NCBI GenBank assembly: GCA_020024455.1
Contig: JAHHTU010000016.1
Coordinates: 1-47,532 of the forward strand
Origin: Anaerotignum sp.
GTDB taxonomy: Bacteria > Bacillota > Clostridia > Lachnospirales > Anaerotignaceae
DNA length: 47,532 nt
Direction: 5' to 3'
A program made the translations under genes and the position numbers. Of this stretch, positions 46,264 through 47,532 are shown piece after piece (within the stretch, counting starts at the first letter, position 1; each line of letters begins with the position of its first letter). The notes beneath the pieces were generated by a model that had not been told where the DNA came from, searched no databases, and saw only the letters and a program-made list of their open reading frames with translations.

Positions 46264-46893
46264 ATGAAATTGGTACTGATTGGTGCTCCTGCGGCCGGTA
46301 AAGGCACACAGGCGGCAAGACTGGTGAAACATTACGGCATTGCCCATATTTCAACAGGCGATATGCTCAGAGAAGAAGTTGCCAAAGGAACAGAGCTTGG
46401 AAATCAAGCAAAAACCATTATGGCAGAAGGCGGTTTGGTTTCTGATGAGTTGATTATTGCAATCGTACAAGAAAGAATCAAACAAGATGATTGCAAAAAC
46501 GGCTTTATATTAGACGGTTTCCCACGTACTGTGGTACAGGCGGAAAAACTGGAAGAAATGGTCGCTTTGGATAAGGTGGTTTATATTTACGCACCGGACG
46601 AAGTGATGTTGGAAAGACTGACAGCAAGACAAACTTGCCCCAAATGCGGTGCAACGTACAACAAATTGTTCTTGCCTCCCAAAAAAGAAGGCATTTGCGA
46701 TACTTGTAACGAAGCATTGACACAAAGAAAAGATGATACTGTGGAAGCGGGTAAAAACAGAATTGCCACATTCCACAAACAGAGCAAACCTCTGGTAGGC
46801 TTTTACGGCGACAAAGGCATTTTGATTGAAGTGGACGGTACAATGCCGATTGATGATATTACAAAAGCAATCATCGCAGGGCTGGACGCTTGA
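46264..46893 (+). CDS. adk: Adenylate kinase
   Basis: A 209-aa enzyme that interconverts ATP, ADP and AMP. P-loop GAPAAGKGTQ (residues 7-16), NMP-binding STGDMLREE, GFPRTVVQAE and a zinc-type LID with four cysteines (CPKCGATYNKLFLPPKKEGICDTC), as in Gram-positive kinases. The ATG at 46264 follows AGAGG. The map gene that commonly follows adk is missing. Confidence 0.97.
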   Translation: MKLVLIGAPAAGKGTQAARLVKHYGIAHISTGDMLREEVAKGTELGNQAKTIMAEGGLVSDELIIAIVQERIKQDDCKNGFILDGFPRTVVQAEKLEEMVALDKVVYIYAPDEVMLERLTARQTCPKCGATYNKLFLPPKKEGICDTCNEALTQRKDDTVEAGKNRIATFHKQSKPLVGFYGDKGILIEVDGTMPIDDITKAIIAGLDA

Positions 46894-46984
46894 AAAAGTG
46901 CCAAAAGCCGAGAAAGATAGGGCAGATGCCCGAACCGTTCAAAGTCCTTCGTTGTTGTCAGAAACATTGAATGAGGTGAGAACA

Positions 46985-47257
46985 ATGGAATATCAGAACG
47001 GACAAATGGTTTATTCCAAAAGTGGACACGATAAAGGTGATGTGCTGGTTGTGATTGGCGTGGAGGAACAATATTTGCAGTTGGCAGACGGCAAACGTCG
47101 CAAACTGGAAAAACCAAAACGCAAAAAAATCATACACGTACAGCCCACAAATTATGTGGATACGAATTTGCGGGATAAATTGGAAGAACAAGCGTATGTC
47201 TTGAATGCAGACATTGCAAAAGCCATTCGCAATTACAAGCAGTTGGCGGAAACATAA
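46985..47257 (+). CDS. KOW domain RNA-binding protein (L14e-like)
   Basis: A 90-aa protein with an N-terminal KOW/SH3-like domain (YSKSGHDKGDVLVVIGVEEQYLQLADGKRRKLEKPKRKKIIHVQ) and a helical C-terminus. Proteins of this kind are encoded between adk/map and infA in Clostridia and are thought to bind rRNA; function unproven. The ATG at 46985 follows GAGGTGAG. A ~90-nt non-coding piece separates it from adk. Confidence 0.88.
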   Translation: MEYQNGQMVYSKSGHDKGDVLVVIGVEEQYLQLADGKRRKLEKPKRKKIIHVQPTNYVDTNLRDKLEEQAYVLNADIAKAIRNYKQLAET

Positions 47258-47276
47258 TTTAAGGAGGTTCTTGGTC

Positions 47277-47495
47277 TTGTCAAAAAATGACGTAATCGAA
47301 GTAGAAGGAACCGTTTTGGAAAAATTACCGAACGCCATGTTTCAGGTGGAACTGGAAAACGGCCATCAGATTTTGGCACATATCTCCGGAAAATTGCGTA
47401 TGAATTTCATTCGTATTTTGCCGGGCGACAAAGTTTTAGTAGAAATGTCTCCATACGATTTGACAAAAGGCAGAATTATTTGGAGAGCAAAATAA
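47277..47495 (+). CDS. infA: Translation initiation factor IF-1
   Basis: A 72-aa OB-fold factor that binds the 30S A site during initiation. SKNDVIEVEGTVLEKLPNAMFQVELENGHQILAHISGKLRMNFIRILPGDKVLVEMSPYDLTKGRI covers the whole protein. The start is a TTG 8 nt after AAGGAGG; the open frame upstream overlaps the KOW gene and is ignored. Confidence 0.98.
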   Translation: MSKNDVIEVEGTVLEKLPNAMFQVELENGHQILAHISGKLRMNFIRILPGDKVLVEMSPYDLTKGRIIWRAK

Positions 47496-47511
47496 GGAAG
47501 GAGCGATCACA

Positions 47512-47532
47512 ATGAAAGTAAGACCATCTGTA
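47512..47532 (+). CDS. rpmJ: 50S ribosomal protein L36, first seven codons
   Basis: After GGAAGGAG, an ATG opens MKVRPSV, the invariant start of L36, before the window ends. Its place right after infA is standard. Confidence 0.9.

Overview
The window is about 47.5 kb of a low-GC chromosome (GC somewhat under 45% by eye). It most likely comes from an anaerobic Clostridia/Lachnospirales-type Firmicute. The evidence is AGGAGG-type ribosome binding sites throughout, sigma-A promoters (TTGACA-N17-TATAAT type), the C- form of S14, a feoA-feoA-feoB iron operon with a FeoB-associated Cys-rich peptide, DUF3793, DUF2325, DUF6472 and YtrA-type GntR proteins, and a spc operon in Firmicute order. I cannot name the species.

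Layout. 1-3190: end of a tRNA-Cys, a small membrane protein, glycogen phosphorylase. 3189-5067: signal peptidase I, a 58-aa DUF6472 protein and an ArsR/SdpI pair. 5143-9224: CBS-regulated inorganic pyrophosphatase, truA, an FAD-dependent oxidoreductase. 9256-13962: two unknown membrane proteins and a lipoprotein on the minus strand, then a YtrA-type regulator with an ABC transporter. 13984-22138: an iron region (see below). 22139-24695: metallophosphoesterase, RelQ-type (p)ppGpp synthetase, a 76-aa acidic protein and a flavin reductase-like protein, all minus strand. 24805-34925: RNA m5C methyltransferase, threonine synthase, transaldolase, transketolase, ThpR, an ACT-domain/UPF0210 pair, and an ECF sigma factor with its membrane partner. 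35195-47532: the S10-spc operon from rpsJ to infA and the first codons of rpmJ.

The iron region is the most interesting part. It holds feoA-feoA-feoB plus a Cys-rich FeoB-associated peptide. Next comes a minus-strand operon DUF2325-DUF3793-flavodoxin. Divergent from that is a two-gene operon: an 87-aa single-pass protein with a Cys-rich tail, and a P1B-type ATPase whose TM4 motif is Ser-Cys-Ala instead of Cys-Pro-Cys. That pair resembles the FezA/FezB core of ferrosome (iron-storage organelle) loci. A recurrent operator, GTTAG-N6-CTAAC, sits just downstream of the predicted start sites of the feo operon, of feoB itself and of the DUF2325 operon. In two cases it occurs as a pair with an identical 34-bp centre-to-centre spacing. 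This predicts one iron-linked regulon joining uptake, flavodoxin and possibly storage. The gene-poor stretch between feoB and flavodoxin contains a decayed small ORF and two copies of an unexplained ~70-bp repeat with a perfect 22-bp palindrome and 10-bp periodic units.

I see no CRISPR array, insertion sequence or prophage.
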